A stretch of DNA of 64,000 nt from Tannerella sp. (GCA_031271805.1 JAISUX010000020.1:1-64000); one strand, 5' to 3'. Shown: positions 18,495-28,008, counted from the first letter of the stretch. The notes: a model not told the origin generated them from the letters alone. Made by a program: numbers and translations.

Positions 18495-20777
18495 CTAACG
18501 GATTTTAGCCTCCTCCGAGAACGAGTACGGTGCACTGTCTTTTTCTGTTCCGCGTAGAAAGTTTGGTGTCTGCGACATTTGAAAATCCAAAACAGTTCCG
18601 TTGAGTAAGTCTGTGTGTTTGAGATAGTTGTGCGAATAAGGCTGTCCGTTGAAGGACAGGGTTTCGATGTAGCGGTTCGACGGGTTGTTGGCAGGCGCAT
18701 TGATTACGATCTGCTTGCCGTTTTCGAGATAAGCTGTCAACTTCTTGAATAGAGGCGACCCGATAGCATATTCGCCGGAACCCGGGCAGACGGGGTAAAA
18801 ACCCATCGCCGAGAAGACATACCATGCCGAGGTCTGGCCATTGTCTTCATCGCCGCAATAGCCGTCGGGATGCGGGTTGTAGAGCTTGTCCATCACCTCG
18901 CGCAGCCAATATTGCGCCTTCCATGGCTGGCCGGAGTAGTCGTAAAGGAAAATAACATGCTGAATAGGCTGATTGCCATGGGCGTAATTGCCCATATTCA
19001 TTATCTGCATCTCGCGAATTTCGTGGATTACGGCGCGATAGTAGCTCTCGTCGAAGATTGGCGGGACGTTGAAGATTGAATCAAGCATGGCATTGAACTC
19101 GTCACGGCCGCCCATGAGTTGAATCAGTCCTGCCGGGTCATGGAAAACCGACCATGTATAGTGCCAACTGTTGCCTTCCGTGAACGCATCTCCCCATTTC
19201 AACGGATTGAAAGGCGATTGGAAGGTGCCGTCGGCGTTCTTGCCGCGCATCAGCTTGTGGGACGGATCAAAGAGATTCTTGTAGTTCATCGCCCTTTTGG
19301 CATAAATCTCTATCTCCTTTGCGGGTTTGCCGAGGGCTTTGCCGAGTTGGTAGATGCACCAGTCGTCGTAAGCGTATTCGAGCGTACGGGCGGCGCTTTC
19401 ATTGATTTTGACGTCGTAGGGCACGTAGCCGAGCCGGTTATAATAGTCATACCCAAGGCGCCCCGTCGAACTGACGCTCGGGTGCACCGCGTTGGCGCCG
19501 TGCTTTAGAGCCTCCCACAGCGTCTCGATATCCTGTCCGCGGACGCCCTTAATCCAGGCGTCGGCGACTATCGAGGCGGAGTTGTTGCCGACCATGCAAC
19601 CCCTGTGTCCCGGGCTTGCCCATTCAGGCAGGAAACCGCTTTCCTTGTAAGCATTGGCGAGACCTTCCTGCATCTTCGTGTTCATAGAAGGATACATCAG
19701 GTTGAGGAAAGGGAAAAGGCAGCGGAAGGTGTCCCAGAAACCGGTATCGGTAAACATGTATCCCGGCAGGACTTCGCCGTTGTAAGGGCTGTAGTGGACG
19801 ATTTTGCCGTTCGCATCGATCTCAAAAAAACTGCGCGGGAAAAGCACCGAACGGTAAAGGCAGGAGTAGAACGTCCGCATGTTGTCAATATTATCATCCT
19901 CGACCTTGATGCGCCCTAAAACCTCGTTCCAACGCTGCTTGCCGCGTTCCATAATGGTTTCAAAATCAGCCTCTCCTATTTCTTTGAGGTTGATTTCCGC
20001 CTGTTCGGGGCTGATGAAAGACGAGGCGATACGGGCATGGACAGTCTCGCCGCGCCGCGTTTTGAATCCTATAATTGTTCCAGCGTGGTTACATTTGGCC
20101 TCGGAAGCGTTGCCGTCGATTTCGTTATCTTTTACAATCGCTTTGTAAGTGAATTTCTTATCGAAAACAATGACAAAATAATTCTTGAAATTCTCCGGTA
20201 CGCCACCCGAATTTTTAGTCGTATAGCCGATAATCTTGTTTTCTTCGGGGATAATTTTGACGTAAGAACCTTTGTCTAAGGCATCTACGACTACGAACGA
20301 GTTGTCGTTTTCCGGGAAAGTGAAGCGGAAGATAACCGCCCGTTCTGTGGGCGCAAGTTCGGTAACTACATCATGGTCGGCGAGATATACCCTGTAATAA
20401 TAAGGTGTGGCGACCTCAGCTTTGTGAGAGAACCAACTCGCTCGCGCATCCTGGTCGAAGACGGCTTTTCCCGTCACGGGCATGATAGCGAACTGTCCAT
20501 AGTCGTTTATCCATGGGCTTGGTTGGTGGGTCTGTTTGAAACCGCGTATCTTGTCGGCGTCGTAAGTGTAACCCCATCCGTCGCCCATCTTGCCTGTCTG
20601 CGGCATCCAAAAATTCATGCCCCAAGGCATAGCGATGGCAGGATAAGTGTTGCCGGTCGAAAGCGAATGTTTCGACATTGTCCCGACCAAAGGATTCACA
20701 TAATCAACAGGGCTGAAATCCGCCCTCGCAATCATCGGGAGAAGCAACAGTCCCGAAAGTAAATATCTACTGATCAT
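18495..20777 (-). CDS. GH92 family exo-alpha-mannosidase
   Basis: 760 aa from the ATG at 20777 (MISRYLLSGLLLLP, signal peptide). It should trim terminal alpha-linked mannose, usually alpha-1,2, in a calcium-dependent way. Family marks are YVNPLVGT near the N-terminus, GNTYPAIAMPWGMNFW, the catalytic-domain block EGNSWHYTWSVFHDPAG, and GYCGDEDNGQTSAWYVFSAM followed by GFYPVCPGSGEYAIGSPLF. Its start overlaps the stop of the Gfo/Idh gene by 4 nt (ATGA), so the two are translated together. Location is probably periplasmic. Linkage specificity cannot be decided here. Confidence 0.95.
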   Translation of the reverse strand: MISRYLLSGLLLLPMIARADFSPVDYVNPLVGTMSKHSLSTGNTYPAIAMPWGMNFWMPQTGKMGDGWGYTYDADKIRGFKQTHQPSPWINDYGQFAIMPVTGKAVFDQDARASWFSHKAEVATPYYYRVYLADHDVVTELAPTERAVIFRFTFPENDNSFVVVDALDKGSYVKIIPEENKIIGYTTKNSGGVPENFKNYFVIVFDKKFTYKAIVKDNEIDGNASEAKCNHAGTIIGFKTRRGETVHARIASSFISPEQAEINLKEIGEADFETIMERGKQRWNEVLGRIKVEDDNIDNMRTFYSCLYRSVLFPRSFFEIDANGKIVHYSPYNGEVLPGYMFTDTGFWDTFRCLFPFLNLMYPSMNTKMQEGLANAYKESGFLPEWASPGHRGCMVGNNSASIVADAWIKGVRGQDIETLWEALKHGANAVHPSVSSTGRLGYDYYNRLGYVPYDVKINESAARTLEYAYDDWCIYQLGKALGKPAKEIEIYAKRAMNYKNLFDPSHKLMRGKNADGTFQSPFNPLKWGDAFTEGNSWHYTWSVFHDPAGLIQLMGGRDEFNAMLDSIFNVPPIFDESYYRAVIHEIREMQIMNMGNYAHGNQPIQHVIFLYDYSGQPWKAQYWLREVMDKLYNPHPDGYCGDEDNGQTSAWYVFSAMGFYPVCPGSGEYAIGSPLFKKLTAYLENGKQIVINAPANNPSNRYIETLSFNGQPYSHNYLKHTDLLNGTVLDFQMSQTPNFLRGTEKDSAPYSFSEEAKIR

Positions 20778-22093
20778 ATCTTTGGTAATTTCCAGGGTGA
20801 ACGATATTCTTTGACTAAATATTTGTCGGCTTCGGCATCGTTGAACGTTGTTCCGTCCCACGAGAGTTTTTTGCCCGTGCGGAACGCGATGTTTCCGAGA
20901 TGAGAGAATTTTGCTATGTGGGCGCCGATTTCTATGCTCGCATTAGTGTTCGGGTTGCGGCTCTTGATACATTCGAGATGGTTTTTGACGTGCAGGTTGA
21001 GTCCGCCTTCGCCGTATGATTTTTTGAGGGGGACAGCTTCCATTCGCTGTTTGCCGCTGACTTTTTCCGGTATTACTTCCCATCCTTGGCGGTCAACGAC
21101 TAAGGTGCCGTTTTCGCCGACGAAGCCAAGTCCGTGGTTTCGCCCGTATGCGCCGTCGTCAACCCCGATTGCATGGTCCCAAAGCACCGTAAAATCGTCG
21201 AAAGTATAGATGGTCTGCAATAAATCAGGCGTTTCGCAGGCGTCGTCGGGATAGCCGAACTTGCCTCCCGAAGCCATGATAGATTTGGGCGCTGTGACGT
21301 CCATGCCGAAAAGTGCATAATCAAGCAGGTGCACGCCCCAGTCGGTCATCAGGCCTCCGGCATAGTCCCAGAACCAGCGGAAAGTAAAGTGAAAACGGTT
21401 GCGGTTGAAAGGTCGCTTCGGCGCCGGGCCGAGCCACATATCGTAATCCACGCCCGCAGGTACGGCTTCGTCCGGTTTGACGGGAATCGACGGACACCAG
21501 CCCTGATACGAAAACACCCTGACGGTGCGGATTTTCCCGAGCTGACCGCTACGGATAAATTGTACGGCATCCTGCCAATGCGGGTCGCTTCTCTGCCATT
21601 GCCCGACTTGTACCACCCGATTGTATTTCTTTGCGGCTCGAATCATGATATTGCACTCTTCGATGCTGTTGCCGAGCGGTTTCTCGCAGTAAACATCCTT
21701 CCCGCTCTCGCATGCAGCTACAAACAGAAGGCAATGCCAATGGTCGGGCGTGCCGATTATTACTACGTCCATGTCCTTTAAGTCGATCAATTTGCGCCAA
21801 TCTTTGTATAGATGCGGCACTTTCTTTCCCGTAATCTTTTCGGTATCGGCGGCGCGTTTGTCGAGGACTTCCTGGTCAATGTCGGCTAAGGCCACACATT
21901 CGACTTCGGGATTCTTCAGGAATGATTGTAGATCGCTAAATCCCATTCCGTTGCAGCCAATAAGCCCGACGCGAATCTTGTCATTAGCGCTTACGTGTGC
22001 GCTCTCTCGCGCTGCTCTAATCAAATAAGGGCTGAGAATCAAGCCTGCTCCTCCTAATCCTACTTGTCTAAAAAAATCTCTTCTTGTACTCAT
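20774..22093 (-). CDS. Tat-exported Gfo/Idh/MocA oxidoreductase
   Basis: 439 aa. The twin-arginine signal STRRDFFRQVG is followed by a hydrophobic stretch, so the folded NAD(P)-containing enzyme should be exported. The Rossmann fold shows GLIGCNGMG, IGTPDHWHCLL and the family motif CEKPLG. The C-terminal Gfo/Idh substrate domain includes WFWDYAGGLMTDWGVHLLDY and HAIGVDD. Related exported proteins include GH109 glycosidases, which use NAD+ to cleave alpha-GalNAc; whether this one is a glycosidase or a sugar oxidoreductase is not decidable. Coupling to the GH92 mannosidase points to a shared glycan substrate. Confidence 0.9.
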   Translation of the reverse strand: MSTRRDFFRQVGLGGAGLILSPYLIRAARESAHVSANDKIRVGLIGCNGMGFSDLQSFLKNPEVECVALADIDQEVLDKRAADTEKITGKKVPHLYKDWRKLIDLKDMDVVIIGTPDHWHCLLFVAACESGKDVYCEKPLGNSIEECNIMIRAAKKYNRVVQVGQWQRSDPHWQDAVQFIRSGQLGKIRTVRVFSYQGWCPSIPVKPDEAVPAGVDYDMWLGPAPKRPFNRNRFHFTFRWFWDYAGGLMTDWGVHLLDYALFGMDVTAPKSIMASGGKFGYPDDACETPDLLQTIYTFDDFTVLWDHAIGVDDGAYGRNHGLGFVGENGTLVVDRQGWEVIPEKVSGKQRMEAVPLKKSYGEGGLNLHVKNHLECIKSRNPNTNASIEIGAHIAKFSHLGNIAFRTGKKLSWDGTTFNDAEADKYLVKEYRSPWKLPKI

Positions 22094-22114
22094 AATATTA
22101 AATAAATTTTACGA

Positions 22115-22145
22115 CAAAGATAATGCTTATTTTTATTCCGACAAA
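22115..22145 (-). promoter_or_regulatory. Promoter of the Gfo/Idh-GH92 operon
   Basis: On the - strand TTTG (22142-22145), 19 bp, TATCTTTG (22115-22122): an exact Bacteroidetes promoter. The start codon follows at 22093. Confidence 0.82.
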
Positions 22146-22258
22146 TTATTTACTGTTTTTTTTGAGATTTGGAGGAGACGGGAATTGAGGGAGGCGAGGG
22201 GGATGATGCAAAGACTCCTCGCCGTTTGCGGAAGCCGGGGAAGTTTTTGGCGTTTTTC

Positions 22259-22289
22259 TTGTTTTATCGGCGTAAAGTATTTATCTTTG
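22259..22289 (+). promoter_or_regulatory. Promoter of mscS-amylase operon
   Basis: TTG (22259-22261), 20 bp, TATCTTTG (22282-22289), then the ATG at 22313. Upstream, 22193-22199 and 22217-22223 form a small GGCGAGG/CCTCGCC inverted repeat of unknown meaning. Confidence 0.75.
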
Positions 22290-22312
22290 CGCCATTATAA
22301 TAAACCTCAGAG

Positions 22313-23383
22313 ATGATATATATGTTGGATAATATTCTTTTCGGAAATACGTTGCGCGACTGGGGGCTGTCGTTGCTTATTGTTGTGGCGGCGTTGGTGG
22401 TCAATAAGGCGCTTGTCTTCCTCTACGACAAGCTGATACGCAAAATCACGTCCAGGAGCGCGACCAAGCTCGACGATGTATTCTTTGAATCCCTCGAGAG
22501 GCCGGTTTTGCTGGGAGTTGTGCTTGCGGCGCTGTACTTTGCGCTGGGCAGGCTAAGGTTTGAGCCGGAGTTGGTCAAGGTCATATCTATGTCCTTGAAG
22601 GTGGTGGTTATTTTGGACATTACCTGGTTTGTGGCGCGGCTGATTACGGGGCTGGTGAGGGAGAATTTTGTTGACAGCGGCGATGAGGGACAGAGAGGGA
22701 GGTTCAGGATCGACTCCAAGCAGCTGCCGTTGATTAACCGCACGGTGCTGATAATTGTGTGGCTGATAGGCGTTGTGACGGCGTTGAAGAATATCGGGGT
22801 CGAGGTATCTACCTTGCTTGGGACGCTGGGGATCGGCGGGGTGGCTATCGCTCTGGCGGCGCAGGATACGATTAAGAATATCTTCGGCGGGGTGACGATT
22901 TTCACCGACAGGACGTTCCGCATCGGCGATGTGATTAATATCAACGGGGTCGAGGGGACGGTGGTGGACATCGGCCTGAGGAGTACGCGGATCAGGACTT
23001 ATGACCATCGCATGGTGACGGTCCCGAATTACTCGCTCATTGATGCGCCTGTGACTAATATTTCCTCAGAACCGGGACGGCGGGTGGTGCTTGAGCTGGG
23101 GCTTACCTACGATACCTCGCCGGAGAAGATGCGGAAGGCGGTGGATTTGTTGAAGTCCGTTCCGGAGCGTGTGGCCGAGGTTAGGCACAAGGATTTGGTG
23201 GCTGTGTTTACGAATTTCGGCGATTCGGCGCTGACGCTGACCTTTATATATTTTATAAGGAAGTCGGCCGATGTGTGGGAGACGAAATCGGCTGTCAACT
23301 TCGACATCTTGCGTGAGTTCAATGCGGCCGGGCTGAATTTTGCCTTCCCTACGCAGACGGTTTTTCTCGAAAAGGATCATTAG
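22313..23383 (+). CDS. MscS-family small-conductance mechanosensitive channel
   Basis: 356 aa. It opens under membrane tension to release solutes on osmotic downshift. Three to five N-terminal hydrophobic segments precede the pore helix block GGVAIALAAQDTIKNIFGG, followed by the beta-domain (FRIGDVININGVEGTVVDIG, RTYDHRMVTVPNYSL) and the C-terminal alpha/beta domain. ATG at 22313 or 22322 could start translation. Synonymous sites are unusually G-rich compared with the genes before it. The amylase gene follows after 9 nt. Confidence 0.93.
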   Translation: MIYMLDNILFGNTLRDWGLSLLIVVAALVVNKALVFLYDKLIRKITSRSATKLDDVFFESLERPVLLGVVLAALYFALGRLRFEPELVKVISMSLKVVVILDITWFVARLITGLVRENFVDSGDEGQRGRFRIDSKQLPLINRTVLIIVWLIGVVTALKNIGVEVSTLLGTLGIGGVAIALAAQDTIKNIFGGVTIFTDRTFRIGDVININGVEGTVVDIGLRSTRIRTYDHRMVTVPNYSLIDAPVTNISSEPGRRVVLELGLTYDTSPEKMRKAVDLLKSVPERVAEVRHKDLVAVFTNFGDSALTLTFIYFIRKSADVWETKSAVNFDILREFNAAGLNFAFPTQTVFLEKDH

Positions 23384-23392
23384 GGGGTCGAT

Positions 23393-26155
23393 ATGCGGGG
23401 TATAAGGATGATTATATGGTTGGTTGGGCTGGCGGCGGGGTCTGTTGGTCTGGCGGGGGTGCGGGCGCAGGTGACGGCGGTGCCGGCGCGGGTGTCGGAT
23501 TCGCTGGGGGTGAGGATTGTGTTCGACGCGGCTAAGGGCAGTGGCGGCTTGCGGGGCTACGGGGGTGATGTGTATGCGCATACGGGGGTTATTACCGACC
23601 GCAGTGTGAGCGGGGTTGACTGGCGGTATGCGCCGGCTTGGGGCGATAATAGTGTGAAGTACAGGCTTAGTCCAGTGGGAGGGGATGTTTGGCAGTTGGA
23701 TATTGGCCCGAGTGTGAGGGCTTTCTACGGTGTTGAGGCGGGGGAGAGGATTTTGAAGTTGGCTTTCGTTTTCCGCAGCGGTGATGGCTTGCGGGAGGGC
23801 AAGGCTGAGGGGGGAGGTGATATATTTGTGGTTTTGGATGAGGATGAGTTCGTGCCGGTGGAGCCGGAAGAGCGGCGGAGGCCGGAGGGGGTGGAGGATG
23901 GGATTAGTTATAGCGAGGGGGGTGATTCGGTGACGCTGGTGTTTTATGCGCCGGGGAAGGAGCATGTGCATCTTTTGGGGGATTTTAATGGTTGGAAGCG
24001 GGGGAATGAGTGGCAGTTGTACAGGGACGGGGGGTATTGGTGGATGAAGTTCGGGCTGCCGGATGGTGATAAGGAATATGGTTTCCAATATCTTGTAGAT
24101 AACGGTTTGAGGGTGGCGGATCCTTATGCCGAGAAGGTGCTCGACCCGGTGTATGACAGGGAGATCCCGGCGGCGGTCTATCCGGGCTTGCAGGCTTGTC
24201 CGGTGATGGGGGAGGGTGTGGTATCGGTCTTGGGGGCGTCAGGCGGGGTGGTGGCGCCTGGTGGTGCAGGCGTGGCGCGGGCTGGGGAGGAGTTGTGTAT
24301 TTATGAGTTGTTGGTGCGGGATTTTACGGAGGAGGGTACGATCAGGGCGGCTGCCGAGAGGCTGGATTATCTTAAGGCTTTGGGGGTGAATGCGGTGGAA
24401 TTGATGCCGGTGCAGGAGTTTGAGGGGAATGACAGTTGGGGCTATAATCCGGCGTTTTACTTTGCGCCTGACAAGGCTTACGGCAGGAGGGAGGATTACA
24501 GGTTTTTCATCGACGAGGCTCACAGGCGGGGGATGGCGGTGGTGCTCGACGTTGTCTTTAATCACGCTGCCGGGTTGTGTCCTTTGGCTCGGCTGTACTG
24601 GGATAGCGCGGGGGGGCGGCCGGCGGGGGATAATCCTTGGATGAACGCCGTGGCGCCTCATCCGTATAGCGTTTTCTGTGATTTCAACCACGAAGAGCCG
24701 AAGGTGAGGGAGTTTTTCAAGCGGGTGCTGGGGCATTGGATGTTGGGGTATGGGGTTGACGGTTTCAGATTCGACCTTTCGAAGGGTTTTACCCAGCGAC
24801 AGTCTTCGGAGGCGACGGCTGGGTTGTATGATGCTTCGAGGGTGGCCATCCTGAAGGACTATGCGGAGTATATAAAGGGCGTCAATCCGGATGCGTACGT
24901 GATCCTGGAGCATTTCTGCGAGGACAGGGAGGAGAGGGAGTTGGCGGAGGCGGGGATGCTGCTGTGGAATAACCTTGGGGGGGCGTTAGGGCAGGCTGTG
25001 ATGGGCTACAGGGAGGGGAGTGGCTTGGAGGCTGGTAGCGCGGGGGGGCGGGGGTGGCCGTTCCACCGCTTAGTGACTTATGGCGAGAGCCACGACGAGG
25101 AGAGGGTGATGTACAAGGCTAAGACCTGGGGCGTAGGGGCGATCAGGGATAACTCCCGTAACCGCTACTTCCAGGCCAGCCTCGGGGGGGCTTTCCTGCT
25201 TTGTATGCCGGGGCCGAAGTTGGTTTGGCAATTCGGCGAACTGGGCTACGATGTTTCGATAGAGGAGAACGGGCGGACGGGTCGCAAGCCGGTGAGGTGG
25301 GATTATTATGATGATGCCGACCGCCGCCAGATGTTCGATTTCTACTGCCGGCTGTTAGAGCTTCGCGCTGCTTTCCCGCGGCTCTTTGCGGCTCCGGAGA
25401 GGGTGGAGATGCGAGTCGGCGAGGAGGACTGGGAGTCCGGCCGCTCGATTATGCTTGAAAGGGGGGATACGGCGGTTCTCTTGGCGGGCAATTTTACGGA
25501 CGATCAGATCACCGCCCGTGTCGGCTTCGCGGAGGGCTACTGGGAGGATGTGTTCGGCCTTCAGGGGGGAGGCTTTGAGGTTCCCCAAGGCGGGGAAGTG
25601 AGGGAGGTGGAAGTGGCTAAGCATTTCCTGAGGCTCTTTGTGAGGGTCAGGAGGAGGGATACGGCCGTCGAGGCGGTGTACCTCCGGCGCCGGTGCGAGA
25701 TTCGTATTTCGGGTGGATGGATCGTCGTCGAAGGCGATTGCGCCGCCTCTTACGGGGAGCCCCACGCATCTTGCGGGGAGCCCCACCAACTTTGCGGGGA
25801 GCCCCACGCCTCTTACGGGGAGCCCCACGCCTCTTACGGGGAGCCCCACGCCTCTTACGGGGAGCCCCACCAACTTTACGGGGAGCCCCACCAACTTTGC
25901 GGGGAGCCCCACCAACTTTGCGGGGAGCCCCACGGGAATTACGGGGAGCCCCACGGGAATCGCGGGGAGCCCCACGCGGGCGGCTCGGAAGGCTGCGGGA
26001 TTGTCGAATTAAGCCTTTACGGAATAGGGGGCGAGCGGGTGAGGTCGGTGAAAGGCTGCCGGATGAGCCTCTCAGGCATCCGTCGGGGGGTGTATGTAGC
26101 TACGGCGCGGACGGCCTCGGGCGAGGTTTTCGCTCAGAAGGTCGTCGCGCCCTGA
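23393..26155 (+). CDS. GH13 alpha-amylase-type enzyme with CBM48 and type IX-like C-terminal domain
   Basis: 920 aa. Signal peptide (ending GVRAQ), an N-terminal beta region, a CBM48-like module (about 185-260, VHLLGDFNGWKRG), then the GH13 barrel. The four conserved regions are present: DVVFNH (about 385-391), GVDGFRFDL with nucleophile Asp461, VILEHF with acid Glu506, and ESHDE with Asp568. It should cleave alpha-1,4 or alpha-1,6 glucans. The C-terminal 60 residues (LSLYGIGGERVRSV, then GVYVATARTASGEVFAQKV) fit the type IX sorting domain, so surface delivery by the Por system is likely. An 11-copy GEPHxxx heptad array interrupts this domain after its first strand (about residues 785-861). 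The coding strand is extremely G-rich. Confidence 0.93.
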   Translation: MRGIRMIIWLVGLAAGSVGLAGVRAQVTAVPARVSDSLGVRIVFDAAKGSGGLRGYGGDVYAHTGVITDRSVSGVDWRYAPAWGDNSVKYRLSPVGGDVWQLDIGPSVRAFYGVEAGERILKLAFVFRSGDGLREGKAEGGGDIFVVLDEDEFVPVEPEERRRPEGVEDGISYSEGGDSVTLVFYAPGKEHVHLLGDFNGWKRGNEWQLYRDGGYWWMKFGLPDGDKEYGFQYLVDNGLRVADPYAEKVLDPVYDREIPAAVYPGLQACPVMGEGVVSVLGASGGVVAPGGAGVARAGEELCIYELLVRDFTEEGTIRAAAERLDYLKALGVNAVELMPVQEFEGNDSWGYNPAFYFAPDKAYGRREDYRFFIDEAHRRGMAVVLDVVFNHAAGLCPLARLYWDSAGGRPAGDNPWMNAVAPHPYSVFCDFNHEEPKVREFFKRVLGHWMLGYGVDGFRFDLSKGFTQRQSSEATAGLYDASRVAILKDYAEYIKGVNPDAYVILEHFCEDREERELAEAGMLLWNNLGGALGQAVMGYREGSGLEAGSAGGRGWPFHRLVTYGESHDEERVMYKAKTWGVGAIRDNSRNRYFQASLGGAFLLCMPGPKLVWQFGELGYDVSIEENGRTGRKPVRWDYYDDADRRQMFDFYCRLLELRAAFPRLFAAPERVEMRVGEEDWESGRSIMLERGDTAVLLAGNFTDDQITARVGFAEGYWEDVFGLQGGGFEVPQGGEVREVEVAKHFLRLFVRVRRRDTAVEAVYLRRRCEIRISGGWIVVEGDCAASYGEPHASCGEPHQLCGEPHASYGEPHASYGEPHASYGEPHQLYGEPHQLCGEPHQLCGEPHGNYGEPHGNRGEPHAGGSEGCGIVELSLYGIGGERVRSVKGCRMSLSGIRRGVYVATARTASGEVFAQKVVAP
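25745..25975 (+). repeat. 11-copy 21-bp tandem array inside the amylase gene
   Basis: The 12-bp core GGGGAGCCCCAC starts at 25754 and recurs every 21 bp to 25964, eleven times without a miss. The 9-bp interval takes only three kinds: GCCTCTTAC-like, CAACTTTGC-like and GGGAATTAC-like. It encodes GEPH plus ASY/ASC, QLC/QLY or GNY/GNR. The two other + frames and at least one - frame are also open across the array. The core is nearly self-complementary (GGGG-AG-CCCC). Confidence 0.97.
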
Positions 26156-26173
26156 GGATTACCCTAAGGTTTG

Positions 26174-27949
26174 TTATTTTATTACGGTGATACCTTCGGG
26201 CGCCTTGACGGAAGTAGAGATAGATCCGTCCAGCAGCGCCTCGTGGCGGATAATCACATCGCCCAGCGGGGTAGGGAAGGCCCCCTCGACCCAAAGCAAA
26301 TCGCCCAGGTGAGGCTCTATCCTGATAACCCTGCAACCGGGTTCTATGACCCTCACCCCCAGCACGTAGCGCGAGAGCCATGCCGTCGGCCCCGAAGCCC
26401 AGCCATGGCAAAGGCTATGGCGCAATCCCACATAGCAGTAAGCCCCATAGTCGGCATGAATATCCTTTTTGCCCTTCTCCGGAAGCTCGTCGATGCGCCC
26501 TGCCCCAAGGGTCCAATCCATATTAAAATCCTCCCAAAACGTAGTCGCCCCAAGGTCAAGCATAGCCCCCCAGAAGCGTCTTATATTATCCAAAGCCCCA
26601 CTATAATTACCCCCTTCGGCCTGCGCCCTGAGCATATAGTAACCATAGAAAGTCGAGAACCCCTCCACGCCCCCCGGAGAGATAACCTCCCTGTCCGCCC
26701 TCACAGGATCCATAATCCCCGAGAGAGCCATCAGCGCAGCAGCCGACTTCAAGCCGTTATGGTCGGGCCTTATGCCCCGCATTTTCTCCACCCTTTCCCT
26801 GCAGCGCGAAGCTATCCCCGGGCTATCCAGATACCCGCAAAGCTCTTCCCCAGCCTCAAGCGCGAGGCACATCAGCGCATGCATCCCCGCCTTCACACCC
26901 TCAGGGTTAGAGCTCGACGGCCAGTCCAAAAACCCCCCCTCCCCAGGGTCTAACCTTCCCGAAGAATCCACTTTGGAAAGCAATATCTCCAACAACCTTT
27001 CCAAATAATCCTTTTGCTCGACTAGATACCCAAGGTCGCCATGATAGAGATACCAGTCCCTGTGGATGATAACCCACCACAAAGAGTAAGCAAACATATT
27101 GTTCATCCATCCCGGCAAAGGGGTAATATCGCGAGCCAAATCGAGACTCCTCCTGACCACCTCCTGAGCGCCGAAAACCGCAGACACAGTCATCACCTCC
27201 GGGTGCATATCCCCAAGCCATACAAGCCTGTCCCTCTTGATGCCGTCCCAAAGAAACTGCTGCATATTCAGCTGCACCGTATAAGCACCCGTCTCCCAGA
27301 TACTGTCCAACCTCCCGTCGGAGCTCCTGAACGAACCCCTCCAGGGCATATCCCGGTACACCATTATAGCGTTGATCTCTTTTATCCCCACCATCGCAGC
27401 CGTGTCAAGAAGGTCGATGCGAGCGAACCTGAAGCCGCTGTTCCCAACCTCCACAACGCCCAGCCAGGGCAGCTCTATCGTATAATCCCTCATCGCATGG
27501 TCGTTCGTAGCGCCCTTCTCGCCCTCCACGCTCATCGCTTCGGACACCGACTCGCCCAGCCTGACCCTTACCCTCACCGGGCCGTGCCTTCCCGCAGCCG
27601 AGGTCACAATCTGCACACCACCATGGATCTCCCTCCCGAAGTCCAACATCACCCCCGCCTCACCGCTCATCTCGCACGTCCGCCTCGACGTCAGTTCGCT
27701 CTGCCCGTTGTTCCCCCCTGCTACAAGCAAGCGGGCGTTTTTAAGCCCCTTGGAAGATCCACCCCCGGCATCCACCGCCTCGCCGCTTGTCCACACAATC
27801 CTCTGAGGAGCAATGTAAACCCTCTTACGCTCATCGCCAAACCAGCGACCCTCGTATTCTTCTCCAAAAACTTTAGGTAACTCCTGCGCCATTGCCACGC
27901 CCCGGGCGGCGCCAAGGAAGATCAATAAAATAAAAAAATTCTTCATCAT
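26174..27949 (-). CDS. GH78-like alpha-L-rhamnosidase
   Basis: 591 aa from the ATG at 27949 (MMKNFFILLIFLG, signal peptide ending AMAQ); the longer frame to 28270 is rejected because it covers the promoter and the BASS gene. The beta-sandwich N-terminal part (VMLDFGREIHGGVQI, GNSGFRFARIDLL) leads into the (alpha/alpha)6 barrel with RDRLVWLGDMHPEVM, where the acidic residues are the expected catalytic ones, and TTFWEDFNMDWTLGAG. The C-terminal jelly roll contains CHGWASGPTAWLSRYVLGV. It should release terminal alpha-L-rhamnose. It is shorter than many GH78 enzymes, consistent with a minimal domain set. It has its own promoter and is convergent with the amylase. Confidence 0.88.
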   Translation of the reverse strand: MMKNFFILLIFLGAARGVAMAQELPKVFGEEYEGRWFGDERKRVYIAPQRIVWTSGEAVDAGGGSSKGLKNARLLVAGGNNGQSELTSRRTCEMSGEAGVMLDFGREIHGGVQIVTSAAGRHGPVRVRVRLGESVSEAMSVEGEKGATNDHAMRDYTIELPWLGVVEVGNSGFRFARIDLLDTAAMVGIKEINAIMVYRDMPWRGSFRSSDGRLDSIWETGAYTVQLNMQQFLWDGIKRDRLVWLGDMHPEVMTVSAVFGAQEVVRRSLDLARDITPLPGWMNNMFAYSLWWVIIHRDWYLYHGDLGYLVEQKDYLERLLEILLSKVDSSGRLDPGEGGFLDWPSSSNPEGVKAGMHALMCLALEAGEELCGYLDSPGIASRCRERVEKMRGIRPDHNGLKSAAALMALSGIMDPVRADREVISPGGVEGFSTFYGYYMLRAQAEGGNYSGALDNIRRFWGAMLDLGATTFWEDFNMDWTLGAGRIDELPEKGKKDIHADYGAYCYVGLRHSLCHGWASGPTAWLSRYVLGVRVIEPGCRVIRIEPHLGDLLWVEGAFPTPLGDVIIRHEALLDGSISTSVKAPEGITVIK

Positions 27950-27976
27950 GTCATAAATTATCAGTTCAACCTGCCG

Positions 27977-28008
27977 CAAAGATAACGCTTTTTTCCCGAA
28001 ATACCAAA
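27977..28008 (-). promoter_or_regulatory. Promoter of the rhamnosidase gene
   Basis: On the - strand TTTG (28005-28008), 20 bp, TATCTTTG (27977-27984), then ATG at 27949. It lies just after the stop of the BASS transporter gene. Confidence 0.8.

Noticed and set aside
20774..22093. Firm GH109 call for the Gfo/Idh protein
   Set aside because: The motifs seen are shared by the whole Gfo/Idh/MocA family; activity cannot be decided by eye.
23066..24088. Long - strand frame opposite mscS and the amylase
   Set aside because: The translation is Pro/His/Arg-rich with no domain, a by-product of a G-rich + strand gene.
25745..25975. CRISPR array
   Set aside because: 12-bp core and 9-bp intervals are far too short, intervals recur, and there are no cas genes.
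25355..26190. Other open frames over the amylase repeat array
   Set aside because: A 21-bp unit without stops keeps all copies of a frame open; only the amylase frame has homology on both sides.
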